From assembly GCF_002563795.1 (NCBI RefSeq), contig NZ_PDJL01000003.1:372001-436000 (forward strand): a stretch of DNA of 64,000 nt, read 5' to 3'. The position numbers and the translations under genes are program-made. The notes under the pieces are model-generated. The model worked only from the letters and a program-made list of their open reading frames with translations. It made no database searches and was not told the origin of the DNA. This stretch comes from Vibrio sp. ES.051. GTDB lineage: Bacteria; Pseudomonadota; Gammaproteobacteria; Enterobacterales; Vibrionaceae. Positions within the stretch are counted from its first letter, which is position 1, and each line of letters begins with the position of its first letter. Positions 47,737 through 57,576 of the stretch are shown here, piece by piece.

Positions 47737-50731
47737 AGCAAGCGATAAGCGTCAGCAAGTACGAGATGGGAGAATAACGGATGCTAAACGGATAGGAAAT
47801 AATCTCGCTAAGGCTTATTTTTCGAAAAGTAATCCACCCGTTTCGAGCGATCTATTTAATGAACAATGGATAGACTTAGTTGAGTCATTAAAAAAAATGA
47901 TGGAGAGTACCGAAGAATTTCGACTCGCCCATAATTCGGCAGTAAAGGTGATCCTGGATTACCAAAAGTCCGCTAATTGGCGATATTCGCCACCGACTTA
48001 CATATCAAGCCAAAAACCTAAGACGCAACTTTTTACGCCCAAATGGCTGCGAGCATCATGGGTAACGGAATCGCTCTATAAAGAGTGGATGATGCAATTG
48101 GGCCAGTCAAATAGCATCGGTGAGGAACGTAGACATGTCCAAAACGTATTGATGTCACTGATCTTTCACTCTGGGCAGTGTCAAAAAGAGGTCTTGATGG
48201 CTTTTGTGTCTCAATGCAGACATACTCCGTTGTCGATAAAGTGTTGGTCTGGTATCCCCTTTATAACGTTGACGTTCAAATCTAATAAGTACGATACCAA
48301 TGTGACCGAGAACGATGAGAAAAAAGTGGAGTACCTGTGTTACTTTCATCCTTTCACATTGGCATTGTTGAGAAATTGGAATGAACACCACGCGAATATT
48401 TGCCGGCAAATCAATGATGAACCGTCTGTTTTTCAACTTCTAACCGAAAGCCTGTCTGAAAAAAAGAAGTTAAACCGTTGTACTTTGAGTCACCTTTGCT
48501 ACACGGCGCCGTTTGCTGTTGTGAATATGGATCGAGGCGATTTGTCCCATGCGCTACTGTGTGTACTAAGTGGTGAAACGGTCACTTCCTCCTTACCCGA
48601 AAATAACCTAGTGAGACTGGTTTCCCCCGTAACGCAAACTATTGAGAGTCCTTGTTATAGTGAGTTAATAGCAAACCCCATCACCTCGAATCATTCAACA
48701 AACCGAAAACCTGGCAGGACACATACACATTTTTATCGTGCGCTAAAAGCATGTTTTTCGTGTTCTGGTTTAAGTAAGTTGACGAAAGAGGCGGCCAAAA
48801 AACAACTTGAAGCATTTCGGGCTTCTAATGAATTTTCTTTGTATCAACTGGCGTTACTTGATTGGTTTATTCATAAAGCGCAGTCATGCTCCGTCTCGAC
48901 GTTGAATACCTACTTTTCATCACTTGCCCGAAAGTGGCTTTATATCAATCAAGATGTTTCTATTTTTGAGACAGCTAGGGACGGGATTGAAGAAGCGTAC
49001 ACACAAATTATTGAGTTAACGACAAAGAACAAGGGGTATTTTTTAGGTCGGCTTCAGGATTTGCACCGATTTCTCGTTCGGCACTATCAATTGCCAGAGC
49101 TCAACCCAGAGTTATTTCAAATAGAGCACCAACGAACACATGTTCGTTCTGGTTTTATTGATGAAGGGCTATTTAAGCAACTATTAAGTCATATCGGTCA
49201 GTTTAGCGATCTCAACCGGATGGATATCAAAGCATTACAATGTATCTGTATTGTGTGTTACCGAACTGGACTTAGGCCCAGTGAAGTACAAAAAGCAACG
49301 TTTGAGCACCTTGAGTCGTCAGAGATAGGCTGGCTACAAATTCGAGAAAATAGGTTTGGAGACAATAAAACCCCACATGCGTTCAGAAAGGTTCCTCTAT
49401 TCAGGATGTTAATGCCCGACGAGTTAAAGTTAATGAAAATCTACCTCCGGCAACGGAAAAACATTGCTGACTCCACTCAAAAGCTATTGTTTCCATTTCT
49501 AAATAGTGAACAAGGATTTCATCGTCATTCAGTGTCGACGGTTGTCGGACGGTTACTGAAAAAACTCTCTGGGCTGGAATACCTTACCATGTATCATTTA
49601 CGCCACTCATGCTTATCAAAGTTACTGTTGTTATTAGAAATGCCTGCGGAGGACTTGATCCGTTATCCTAATATTTGTGCCTACGATGAGGCTCAGATAC
49701 ATAAGGTTTATGACACTATTTTTGGTAAGAACTCAGCAGGAAGTAAATATCACGCATTAGCGACCTTTGCCGGGCATCACTCACCAGAGCAAAGCTTTCG
49801 TAATTATTTACATTTTTCCGATTGGGTCATCGCAACCAAATTAAGGAAAAGAAAGATCTCCGTAACGCTCAAGCAAGCCATGCAGTGTGGTATCGCCTCT
49901 CGGCGAGTGTATAAAGACGCTCAAAGTAAAGAACTGAACGACTTCACCGATTACATTGATAAGAAAGCCAAAATTCCCAAGCTACGATCAAGGCTAAAGC
50001 CAGACTCAACGCCGCTACCCTTGATTACCACGGAAGAAAAGAAAATCGATTTTGAGCAATGTCGACGGATAATCGAGTTGTATATGACGGGTAGAGACAT
50101 AGAATTATTAGCTCAACATTTTTTTATTGATGAGAAGAACATACTGAAATGGATAAGTAACGCTCAGTATTTAGCCTCCTTAAAAACTAAGAGCTTGACA
50201 GGCAATGCTCGGCTTATTAGCCAAAAACGCAAAGGGTCCCTTGTACCTGCTCCCTTAAAGACACACAGTGAACAGAAGTTAAGTCAGCAGTTTTTGATGG
50301 CTTTCCGTCGACAGAAATTAACTAAACAACATGAAATACTGCGAAATCTAATAGGCATTATTACTAAGATTTCAACCAGTCGCTCTGGTATCTATTTTAA
50401 TGATCCACAGAATCTAGCGACCTTTATACAAACGCTAACGCCATGCATAAAGCGTTCACAATGGCGCGCATCCTCGCATCATTTAGGCAAAAAGGAAGTT
50501 AAGAGTGAGTGGAATAGGGTGTTAAAAGGTATTGATGTAATCACGGCAGCTCCCTCGTCATCCAAAGGCAGAACAGGCAGAGGCGCAATTACCTTAGAGT
50601 TAAAACACCCAGATGAAAAACAGATACTGAGTGAAAGACAGGAGATAGAAAAATATTCATCCAATACTATTGTTTATATTGCACACATGGTGGCTATTAT
50701 GATGAGAAAGCCACCAGATGCTGAATCCTAA
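47729..50731 (+). CDS. Very large tyrosine recombinase/integrase (1000 aa)
   Basis: A 1000-aa recombinase with the catalytic domain in the middle: R516 in TGLRPSE, the H623-L-R625-H segment of box II (MYHLRHS; the usual first histidine of HxLRH is Y here), the GHHSPEQ histidine and nucleophile Y693 in RNYLHF. About 300 residues follow with basic stretches and a possible helix-turn-helix near residues 785-810 (ELLAQHFFIDEKNILKWI). It is coupled to the 753-aa recombinase gene. Two giant overlapping recombinases beside an att site suggest a joint integration machine. Confidence 0.85.
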   Translation: MIKASDKRQQVRDGRITDAKRIGNNLAKAYFSKSNPPVSSDLFNEQWIDLVESLKKMMESTEEFRLAHNSAVKVILDYQKSANWRYSPPTYISSQKPKTQLFTPKWLRASWVTESLYKEWMMQLGQSNSIGEERRHVQNVLMSLIFHSGQCQKEVLMAFVSQCRHTPLSIKCWSGIPFITLTFKSNKYDTNVTENDEKKVEYLCYFHPFTLALLRNWNEHHANICRQINDEPSVFQLLTESLSEKKKLNRCTLSHLCYTAPFAVVNMDRGDLSHALLCVLSGETVTSSLPENNLVRLVSPVTQTIESPCYSELIANPITSNHSTNRKPGRTHTHFYRALKACFSCSGLSKLTKEAAKKQLEAFRASNEFSLYQLALLDWFIHKAQSCSVSTLNTYFSSLARKWLYINQDVSIFETARDGIEEAYTQIIELTTKNKGYFLGRLQDLHRFLVRHYQLPELNPELFQIEHQRTHVRSGFIDEGLFKQLLSHIGQFSDLNRMDIKALQCICIVCYRTGLRPSEVQKATFEHLESSEIGWLQIRENRFGDNKTPHAFRKVPLFRMLMPDELKLMKIYLRQRKNIADSTQKLLFPFLNSEQGFHRHSVSTVVGRLLKKLSGLEYLTMYHLRHSCLSKLLLLLEMPAEDLIRYPNICAYDEAQIHKVYDTIFGKNSAGSKYHALATFAGHHSPEQSFRNYLHFSDWVIATKLRKRKISVTLKQAMQCGIASRRVYKDAQSKELNDFTDYIDKKAKIPKLRSRLKPDSTPLPLITTEEKKIDFEQCRRIIELYMTGRDIELLAQHFFIDEKNILKWISNAQYLASLKTKSLTGNARLISQKRKGSLVPAPLKTHSEQKLSQQFLMAFRRQKLTKQHEILRNLIGIITKISTSRSGIYFNDPQNLATFIQTLTPCIKRSQWRASSHHLGKKEVKSEWNRVLKGIDVITAAPSSSKGRTGRGAITLELKHPDEKQILSERQEIEKYSSNTIVYIAHMVAIMMRKPPDAES

Positions 50732-50975
50732 ATATTCGATAAGAGAAAGTTTGTGATTCAGAGAGATGGTTTCAATTTTCTTAGCCAAAGATTGAGCCTG
50801 TAATTGTGCTCTTGAACCCTTATTTCATAACCGCTAGTACGGTGATAATTGTTCAGACAAGGTGTTTGGCAGACTTCAGTGTAATGATACAATTATTCTA
50901 AAACGTATGTACTCTATTGTATGTTTGAGGAAAGGCCTTATCTTACCGTTAGTAACTCGATATGCTACAAATTAT

Positions 50976-51235
50976 CTAATTTTGGCTAGATATCTAAGAT
51001 GTCATCCAAGCGTACAACAGTTTTAGCAAGCTATTTTCATTCTAGAACCCACCCTTAGTTTGGGTCAGTTTACGGAACTGACGGTGTACCGACTCAATGA
51101 TATTTGTCGTGTAAATGGCCTTTCGAACGTACTCTGGATACTTAAAGTAAACCGATAGATTGGCCTATTTGTTACGCCAAGAACGAAGCACGATCGGGTA
51201 ATGTTGTCCCACTTGGACTCTAAGCTTTGTCCAGA
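50976..51235 (-). pseudogene. Relic of an IS256-family transposase
   Basis: Matches the C-terminal coding end of the intact IS256-type transposase at 53449-53804, in the same orientation. Shared blocks include ctaattttggct, gtcatccaagcg and gcaagctattttcatt, with many point differences and one internal deletion of about 80 bp near 51015. It is a dead, older copy. It lies directly beside the 3' end of umuC. Confidence 0.8.
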
Positions 51236-51244
51236 AGTGACTCA

Positions 51245-52330
51245 TCAACACTTAATTACCGGCACATCCCGCCATTTTGTAGTGTATTGCGGAGTGAGCA
51301 TATCTCTTCGCATATGCCATTTCTGTTCAATTCCTTGTGCACCGAGAAACAGTGTATCGGTACCATATTTGTCATTCAGAGCATCGAATACCTGCATCAG
51401 CTTATCGTTTCCCGAGTTTGAATTTAGAAGGTCTAACTGTTCGTGCCGGCCATCCACTAACTCAATCAAACCCACTCCGATTTTGTAATAGCGGACATCG
51501 GGCTTAAAAAGCTGACTGGTTGCCTCTGACGCTATTTTTACTAGCTGCGTGGAATCAGAAGTAGGGTAGGGAAAATAATGAACACTACGAAAACTAGCGG
51601 GCTGATCATCAAACGGAGAGTTAGACGCAAAGCACAGCATTACACGGCAAAGAGAGTGTTGCTTACACGCTTTATTTGCGGCGATGCCGGCGTGTTTACT
51701 TAATGCCTGCTGCAAGGATGCGATATCAGTGATGCGTTCGCCGACACTGCGGGTTGAATATATCTGTTTCTTATCAGTACGAGCCGCATCCCATCCTTTG
51801 CAAGATATACCGTTTAGTTCTCGCACCGTTCTCTCAACTTCAACTGAAAAATCCCAACGAGCCTGCTGAGGAGAGTATTGTGCCAAACTATAAGCGCTGT
51901 TGATCCCCATATGCTTAAGACGTGCTGAAATATGCCGACCAATACCCCAGACATCAGCCGCATCGAGCTGCTTCAGAACGTCAATGCGTTCCGGTTCGTT
52001 ATCGATGACACAAACCCCTTGATACCCGGGAATCTTTTTCGCTGCATGATTGGCTATTTTAGCTAGAGTCAGGGTCTCTCCCATACCGACACAAACCGGA
52101 ATCCGACATTCTTTCCAAACAGTACGCCTGAGTAAGGCGCCATGTTCGCGCATGTCAACAATGGCCGGAAAGCAATGATGAAAGGAGAGGAAAGACTCAT
52201 CAATTGAATAGATGTGCTGTTCTGGTGCGAAACGCCCAATCACTTCCATCATTTTTGTCGACAAATCGGCATACAGCTCATAATTCGACGACAGGGCAGT
52301 CACGCCTTTCAACTCGCACAGTCCTTTCAC
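51245..52330 (-). pseudogene. umuC: umuC-like DNA polymerase V subunit, 5'-truncated
   Basis: Y-family error-prone polymerase. The 361-residue frame matches UmuC from about residue 65 to the C-terminus: SSNYELY, the catalytic YSIDESF (D44-E45 in this frame), ANHAAKK, DVWGIGR, RTVRELNG, SVGERITD, and the final GQGI-type segment with LTPQYTT. The usual start, which carries the first metal ligand in FALxDxNxFY, is missing. Upstream, 52331-52395 contains only degenerate matches (KFKPYFQVKG out of frame). No umuD is beside it, so it cannot make a working polymerase V. It is flanked by an IS256 relic and by an integrase gene. Confidence 0.8.
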
Positions 52331-52454
52331 CTGAAAGTATGGTTTGAACTTTGGTCAATGCCATGTGGAGTTGTTACTGCAAGTGACATAATGGAAAATG
52401 AGTAAAATGTGTTATAATTGTTATTGGCAGCTTATATCACACAGGCCTGATAAC

Positions 52455-53324
52455 ATGATTAGGAAAATAACATGTCCTCTAGAGATTGGACATAACGCGA
52501 ACTTCACTGGTGAACTGAATGAAAAGTATTCCAATTTAAGAGAAGCTGAATACTTAAAGCCACTGCTTGTTATGAAGTTCCCATTACTTACATCAACAAT
52601 AGAATCAGAACTTGATCAGTGCCTCATCATCAATCTCTTTCTTCAGCAGAAGTTCACTGGATACGTAAATTATATCAATGTGAATGATAATAAGCGCAAT
52701 GAAGATAGCGATGAATGTGATATCAAAACGATTGAAGGAGCTTGCCTAGCACTTAAACAATATCTTGAGTTCTGTGTTAAAAGTAATTTAGATATTATGG
52801 ATGGTTTATTGAATACCTTTTCCGTTGAACAAACTCAGTGGCTTCCTCCATTCCGCTACAAATCGCACCTCATCAGCAGGCTTAAAGATAACGACCTCAC
52901 TCTCAGAACTGCGAATCAATATCTTGCTTACGTTAGACAGTTCTATGAATGGGCACATAAAACAGGTCGCATTGATAGAATTATTTTTAAGTATGAAAAC
53001 AAAAGAATCAAAACAGGTGGTGATGATAATAAATACGATGAGTTGGATTTGTTATTTTCCTCCGAGGCAGTACAGAGTCTATCAAAGAATAAAAGCCTCA
53101 ATGTTCAAACATCTAACTTAACTATCCCTGCGAAATTCAGAAATGCCGCCGAACAACGAAAAGAAGTCGAGCCTTGGTCACAGCACGATATAGATAGCTT
53201 TTTTGCTACTGATTACATGCAATCCAAAACACGAAGATTATGGGCTAACCTTGGTTTTCAGGTTGGACTGAGAGCCGAGGAAATTGTTGATTTAAGGGAG
53301 GATGTTATGATCTGCTCCAGTTAG
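52455..53324 (+). pseudogene. Truncated tyrosine recombinase
   Basis: The 5' part of an integrase: an N-terminal SAM-like core-binding domain (LRTANQYLAYVRQFYEWAHKTGRI near the middle) and the first catalytic arginine in GLRAEEIVDLR (box I) are present. Then the frame runs into IS3 DNA at 53308 and stops six codons later, so box II and the tyrosine are lost. The start could be 52455 (AGG site) or 52398. It is divergent from the broken umuC, whose lost 5' end lies right beside it. Confidence 0.78.
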
Positions 53325-53424
53325 ACTGGACACCGCATTAAGCGACATATTGTTTTTCAAAGTTAACTGGACTTAGATACCCAAGAGCACTGTGCCTTCT
53401 TGTTCGATTATAATCAACTTCGAT

Positions 53425-54718
53425 GAGGGCGTTCAGAATTCTGTGTCAGCTAATTTTGGCTAAATATCTAAGACGTCATCCAAGCGACCTTCAAAATGAA
53501 TCGCCAGTTGAGACAATGTCATATTCCAATTCTGTATTGGCATTGTCCATTTCTTAGAAGCATTCAATATCCCAGCATACAGTAGCTTAAGCAAGCTATT
53601 TTCATTTGGGAACCCACCCTTAGTTTTGGTCAGTTTACGGAATTGGCGATGTACGGCTTCAATAGCATTTGTCGTGTAAATAGCCTTTCGGACGTATTCT
53701 GGATATTTGAAGTAAACCGATAAATTTGCCCATTTGTTCCGCCAGGAACGAATCACTATTGGGTATTGCTGTCCCCATTTGGCTTCCAAACGATCCAACT
53801 CCATCTCGGCCGCTTCTTTGCTGACAGCCCGATAGACTGGCTTCAAGTCGGCCATAAACGCCTTCTGATGCTTAGAGGCAACATATTTCATAGAGTTACG
53901 GATTTGGTGAATGATGCATTGCTGAACTTCTGTATCAGGATAGATGGTTGCTATCGCTTCTGGGAAGCCTGTTAGCCCATCTACGCAGGCGATCAAGATA
54001 TCTTCAACGCCGCGGTTATACAGATCTGTTAGCACGGAGAGCCAGTAATTAGCGCCTTCCGACTCTGACAGATAAAGACCGAGTAGCTCCTTTTTCCCCT
54101 CAACATCTAAGCCCAATATTGTGTATATCGCTTTGCTAACGTAGCGTCCGTCTTCTTTGATTTTATAGTGGATGGCATCAAGCCAGACAAAGGGATAAAG
54201 TGCATCGAGCGGACGTTGCTGCCACTCCTTCAGCTCAGGTATCAAACGGTCGGTAACACCTGTGATGGTGGCCTCAGAGACATCAATGCCATACATATCT
54301 TCTACGTGACCACGGATATCACGGTAGCTCATACCGAGCGAGAACATGGATAGGATCTTACGGTCGATCTCATCGGTCAATTTAGTCTGGTTCTTCTTAA
54401 CTAACTGGGGTTCAAATGTTCCAGAGCGGTCGCGTGGGGTATCCAGTTCAAACGTGCCGACAGAAGACTTAATCGTTTTCTTGCTTGAGCCGTTCTTACG
54501 GTTAGGTTGCTCATCACCTTCAAGGTGCTGTTCGAGTTCTGCTTTCAAAGCAGCTTCTGTGATTTGTTTAATGAGCGGAGTTAAGAAGCCATCTTTACCT
54601 GTCAGGTCTTGGCCTGACTGAAGGGCTTTAATAGCTTGTTCTAGATCGAAGTCTTTGTTCATGTGTCATTCCTGTTTTGTATATCATACTGAAATGACAC
54701 AGATTTCTAAACACTACC
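53425..54718 (-). mobile_element. IS256-family insertion sequence
   Basis: A 1,294-bp element with imperfect inverted ends (the parts agaattctgtgtca and agaaatctgtgtca differ at one base) and flanked by the perfect 8-bp direct repeat acttcgat at 53417-53424 and 54719-54726. Direct repeats of 8-9 bp are normal for this family. The repeat and whole transposase show a recent insertion. Confidence 0.92.
53460..54662 (-). CDS. IS256-family (mutator type) transposase
   Basis: A 400-aa DDE transposase, full length. The acidic residues of the family are visible in YPFVWLDAIHYK, LIACVDGLTGFPEAI and the EA..DRLEAKWG helix before IEAVHRQFRK; the QQCIIHQIRNS segment is the usual family signature. It fills nearly all of the 1,294-bp element and is complete. 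A damaged relative lies at 50976-51235. Confidence 0.93.
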   Translation of the reverse strand: MNKDFDLEQAIKALQSGQDLTGKDGFLTPLIKQITEAALKAELEQHLEGDEQPNRKNGSSKKTIKSSVGTFELDTPRDRSGTFEPQLVKKNQTKLTDEIDRKILSMFSLGMSYRDIRGHVEDMYGIDVSEATITGVTDRLIPELKEWQQRPLDALYPFVWLDAIHYKIKEDGRYVSKAIYTILGLDVEGKKELLGLYLSESEGANYWLSVLTDLYNRGVEDILIACVDGLTGFPEAIATIYPDTEVQQCIIHQIRNSMKYVASKHQKAFMADLKPVYRAVSKEAAEMELDRLEAKWGQQYPIVIRSWRNKWANLSVYFKYPEYVRKAIYTTNAIEAVHRQFRKLTKTKGGFPNENSLLKLLYAGILNASKKWTMPIQNWNMTLSQLAIHFEGRLDDVLDI

Positions 54719-55505
54719 ACTTCGATATATTCAAAAAGTGCTTGGCGCATCTCTTCTCGCGTCATTATCGGCTCGTATTGGACGGCTTCTACTTTCATTG
54801 AGTGGAAAAAGCTTTCAACACAGGCGTTATCCCAGCAATTTCCCTTCCTACTCATACTTTGTTTTAGATTATGGGCTGAGATTAAGTCTCTGTAGTCTTT
54901 TGAACAATATTGGCTACCTCTATCACTATGGATAATTTCCCCTTCGGGCATGCCTCTACGGAACAATGCCATTGATAGCGCATCACAGACCAGAGTCGCG
55001 GTCATTCTGGTGCTCATTGACCAACCAACTACTTGCCGTGAGTACAAGTCGATAACAACCGCTAAATACATCCAACCTTCGCTTGTCGCTAGATAGGTAA
55101 TATCTCCAGCCCATTTTTGGTTCGGTGCTGTCGCATTAAAATCTTGCTCAAGCAAGTTCGGGGCAACAGGAAGCCTATGCTTGCTGTCTGTCGTACATTT
55201 AAACTTACGGGCTGCCTTCGCGACTAAGCTCTGGCGCTTCATGCTCGCGGCAATGGTTTTTACATCGTGCTTATTACCATTTGCCTCAAGCTCTTTTTGA
55301 ATACGCCTTGCACCGTCGCGTTCCTTTTTATCATCAAAGACTTCTCGAACTTTGCTATCAAGCTGCTTTCGGTGCTCGTTGCGTTGAGTGACTTTATGGC
55401 GATTATCAATCCAATAATAAAACCCACTTCGAGAAACCCCAAACACCTTAGCCATACGGACAATCCTATATTGCATCAGGTGTTCGAGCATAAACTCATA
55501 GCAAT

Positions 55506-55790
55506 CTACTTTAGATTTTTCGCGAAGTAGGTGGCGGCCTTTTTTACGATGTCTAGCTCTTCAGCTTGCTCAGCCAATAACCGTTTGAGTTTGGCATTTT
55601 CAGTGGCGAGCTCCCTTTCTCTATCGCTGATTTTCGCATCTTTTTTGACGGCTTTACGCCACCCATAAATTTGAGATTCATACAACGATAGCTGTCGTGC
55701 GGCAGCAGCGACACCGACTTTCTCTGCTAACTTAAGTGCTTCGGCTTTAAATTCAGGAGCATGTTTGATTCGTGTTTTCTTAGTTGTCAT
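55506..55790 (-). CDS. IS3-family OrfA
   Basis: A 94-aa helix-turn-helix protein (EFKAEALKLAEKVGVAAAARQLSLYESQIYGWR in parts; leucine zipper from about 60 to 90) that pairs with OrfB, usually fused by frameshift. It is intact, but the partner OrfB is broken. Confidence 0.88.
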   Translation of the reverse strand: MTTKKTRIKHAPEFKAEALKLAEKVGVAAAARQLSLYESQIYGWRKAVKKDAKISDRERELATENAKLKRLLAEQAEELDIVKKAATYFAKNLK

Positions 55791-55852
55791 TGTTCACCTC
55801 GTTAGTGATTGTACTCACTTAACTCAGTGTCCAAAACTTCTGGTGCAGATCA

Positions 55853-56768
55853 CTCTGGTGATGAGTCTATTAACATTCAGGCAGGGAGAGATGTTCATAT
55901 TAACTCTCAGTTTCAATTTTCTCTTGAGGAACTGAAGGCATTTTTGAACGAGTCACAGACCTCTCTTCCAGAACTGTCTATCAAATATCTGGTATCACAG
56001 ACCTTTGATGATCTAATTGCTATAGCAAACAGGAACTTAGAGGTTATCCCTGTGATGAATCCGTTGCTTGTTGAAAACAATGTATTCACTTCCCTTCAAG
56101 AGCTAACAAGGAGTGAGGGCGGAAGATATCGAGATTTGGGTAAATATGGGAATAACTTTAATAGTGTTGAAGATTACTTAAAAGAATACCCTGAAGCTGA
56201 GATTGTTGAAGGGAGACAAGGTAGGTTTCCTTACTTTGATACTATTAGATCACCTGAGTTTGAGGAGCTTGAAAAGCTCTCAGAAGATGACCCTCTGACA
56301 AGAGCAATGCTTGATCATAAGGTTCACGAGAAGTTTCCGGCAGCACTCATCGGAACCTATGAGCATGGCTGTTGGGGGGTGCCTTTGATCGAAGAATATA
56401 TATTAAGAGGTGTTTGGGGGGTATTCCTCACCATTACAAATAACTCTGATACCAACATTATTTTTGAGCAATTAGAAAGTGAAACACACCTGAGTCAAAC
56501 ATTCGAGAGCACTTCTAAGGCTGCTCTCAAATCTCTAGCTTATACTTTACCTAGAGTGCCTATAAAGCCGAATGAAACGGTTGTTATCCCTGTAAGCATA
56601 TTGATTACTCCAATCGGAGGCATAACAACAAATGAAATCTCTAGAATCCCGAAATTTGCCGATGGAGAATGGTTTAGAGAACTAAGCCATCAATCAGGGT
56701 CGCCTGACGACTTAGAAGAAATGTTGAGTGTTAATTTGCACTTAAATCTGATCCACCATTTGCACTGA
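55853..56768 (+). pseudogene. Orphan gene of unknown function, 5' end lost
   Basis: Function not recognised. The frame is open from inside the IS3 element, but native sequence begins at 55853 with GDESINIQAGRDVHINS, an N-terminal pattern that I recall at the start of several proteins in phage-defence islands; a start codon is missing because of the IS3. It codes for about 300 residues, soluble, no membrane helix, with a beta-rich C-terminal half (VFLTITNNSDTNIIFEQL; ETVVIPVSIL). At its end lies the IS21 element; without it the frame would end after SVNLT. It may be defence cargo, but that is a guess. Confidence 0.5.
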
Positions 56769-56820
56769 AAAGTGATCCACCTAAGTAAGTCTATTCTAGA
56801 CTACATTTTTACGTTAGTTT

Positions 56821-57576
56821 CTATTTGGTTTTCTCCTTCGACTTCTTTTTTGATTCCTTAAAACGATAGCTGTCGTTACCCGTTTCAATGATGTGACAAT
56901 GATGAGTCAGCCTATCCAGCAATGCCGTTGTCATCTTTGCATCACCAAACACTTTCGACCATTCCGTGAAGTTGAGATTGGTGGTAATGACGATACTCGT
57001 ACGCTCGTAGAGTTTACTGAGTAAATGGAACAGCAATGTCCCACCCGCTTGGCTAAAAGGGACATACCCAAGTTCATCTAGTATGACTAAGTCGCAGCTC
57101 ACTAATCGATTAGCGAGGCGGCCCACATGACCCGCTTGCTTCTCCTGCTCTAGCGTATTGACGAGTTCTATGGTCGATAGGAACCTGACCCGCATTTGAT
57201 GGTGTTGTATGGCTTGTACGCCCAACGCCGTCGCTAAGTGCGTTTTCCCTGTGCCTGGACCACCAACAAGCACGATGTTTTGGCTGTCTTTGATAAACTC
57301 ACAGCGATGCAGACCTCGTATTAGATACTCATCGACTGTACTCTCGCTAAAGTCAAAACCGTATAGGTCTCGATAGACTGGGAACTTTGCCGCTTTCATT
57401 TGGTAAGCGATACTGCGCACTTCACGGTCTGCTATCTCTGCTTTTAACAAGGTTTCAAGGATGGGTTGAGCTTGTTGATAAGCAGGAGAGTTTTGAGAGG
57501 CAAGTTCAACAATACTGCTAACCATGCCGTGAAGCTTGAGTGCCTTTAATGTGCTTAATAACGCTTCATTGTGCAT
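56821..57576 (-). CDS. istB: IstB helper ATPase of IS21
   Basis: A 251-aa AAA+ ATPase that assists the IstA transposase. Walker [10 protein letters not shown] is near residue 105, Walker [10 protein letters not shown] near 170, and the arginine-rich tail KKSKEKTK closes it. It overlaps istA by 11 bases, the normal arrangement for this family. Confidence 0.93.
   Translation of the reverse strand: MHNEALLSTLKALKLHGMVSSIVELASQNSPAYQQAQPILETLLKAEIADREVRSIAYQMKAAKFPVYRDLYGFDFSESTVDEYLIRGLHRCEFIKDSQNIVLVGGPGTGKTHLATALGVQAIQHHQMRVRFLSTIELVNTLEQEKQAGHVGRLANRLVSCDLVILDELGYVPFSQAGGTLLFHLLSKLYERTSIVITTNLNFTEWSKVFGDAKMTTALLDRLTHHCHIIETGNDSYRFKESKKKSKEKTK

Larger units (their letters stand above)
53338..55491 (-). 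pseudogene. IS3-family OrfB transposase split by IS256
   Basis: The DDE integrase-type transposase of the IS3 element. The N-terminal and catalytic parts are at 54727-55491 (DITYLA, SDRGSQY, NxC-DNACVESFF for the triad), and the last 29 codons are at 53338-53424 (DYNRTRRHSALGYLSP). Removing the IS256 and one copy of the 8-bp repeat joins FEYIEV to DYNRTRRHS in one frame, so the gene was whole before the hit. It is now inactive. Confidence 0.9.
53308..55852 (-). mobile_element. IS3-family element, interrupted by an IS256-family element
   Basis: The ends form an imperfect inverted repeat (tgatctgc.ccag at each side; tgatctgctccag on the left, and the reverse complement of ctggtgcagatca on the right). 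Without the inserted IS256 the element is about 1,243 bp, the usual IS3 size. It codes on the minus strand for OrfA (55506-55790) and OrfB. No direct repeat flanks it: left neighbour bases are gtta and right are ctct. That suggests a deletion next to the element after insertion. Confidence 0.82.
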
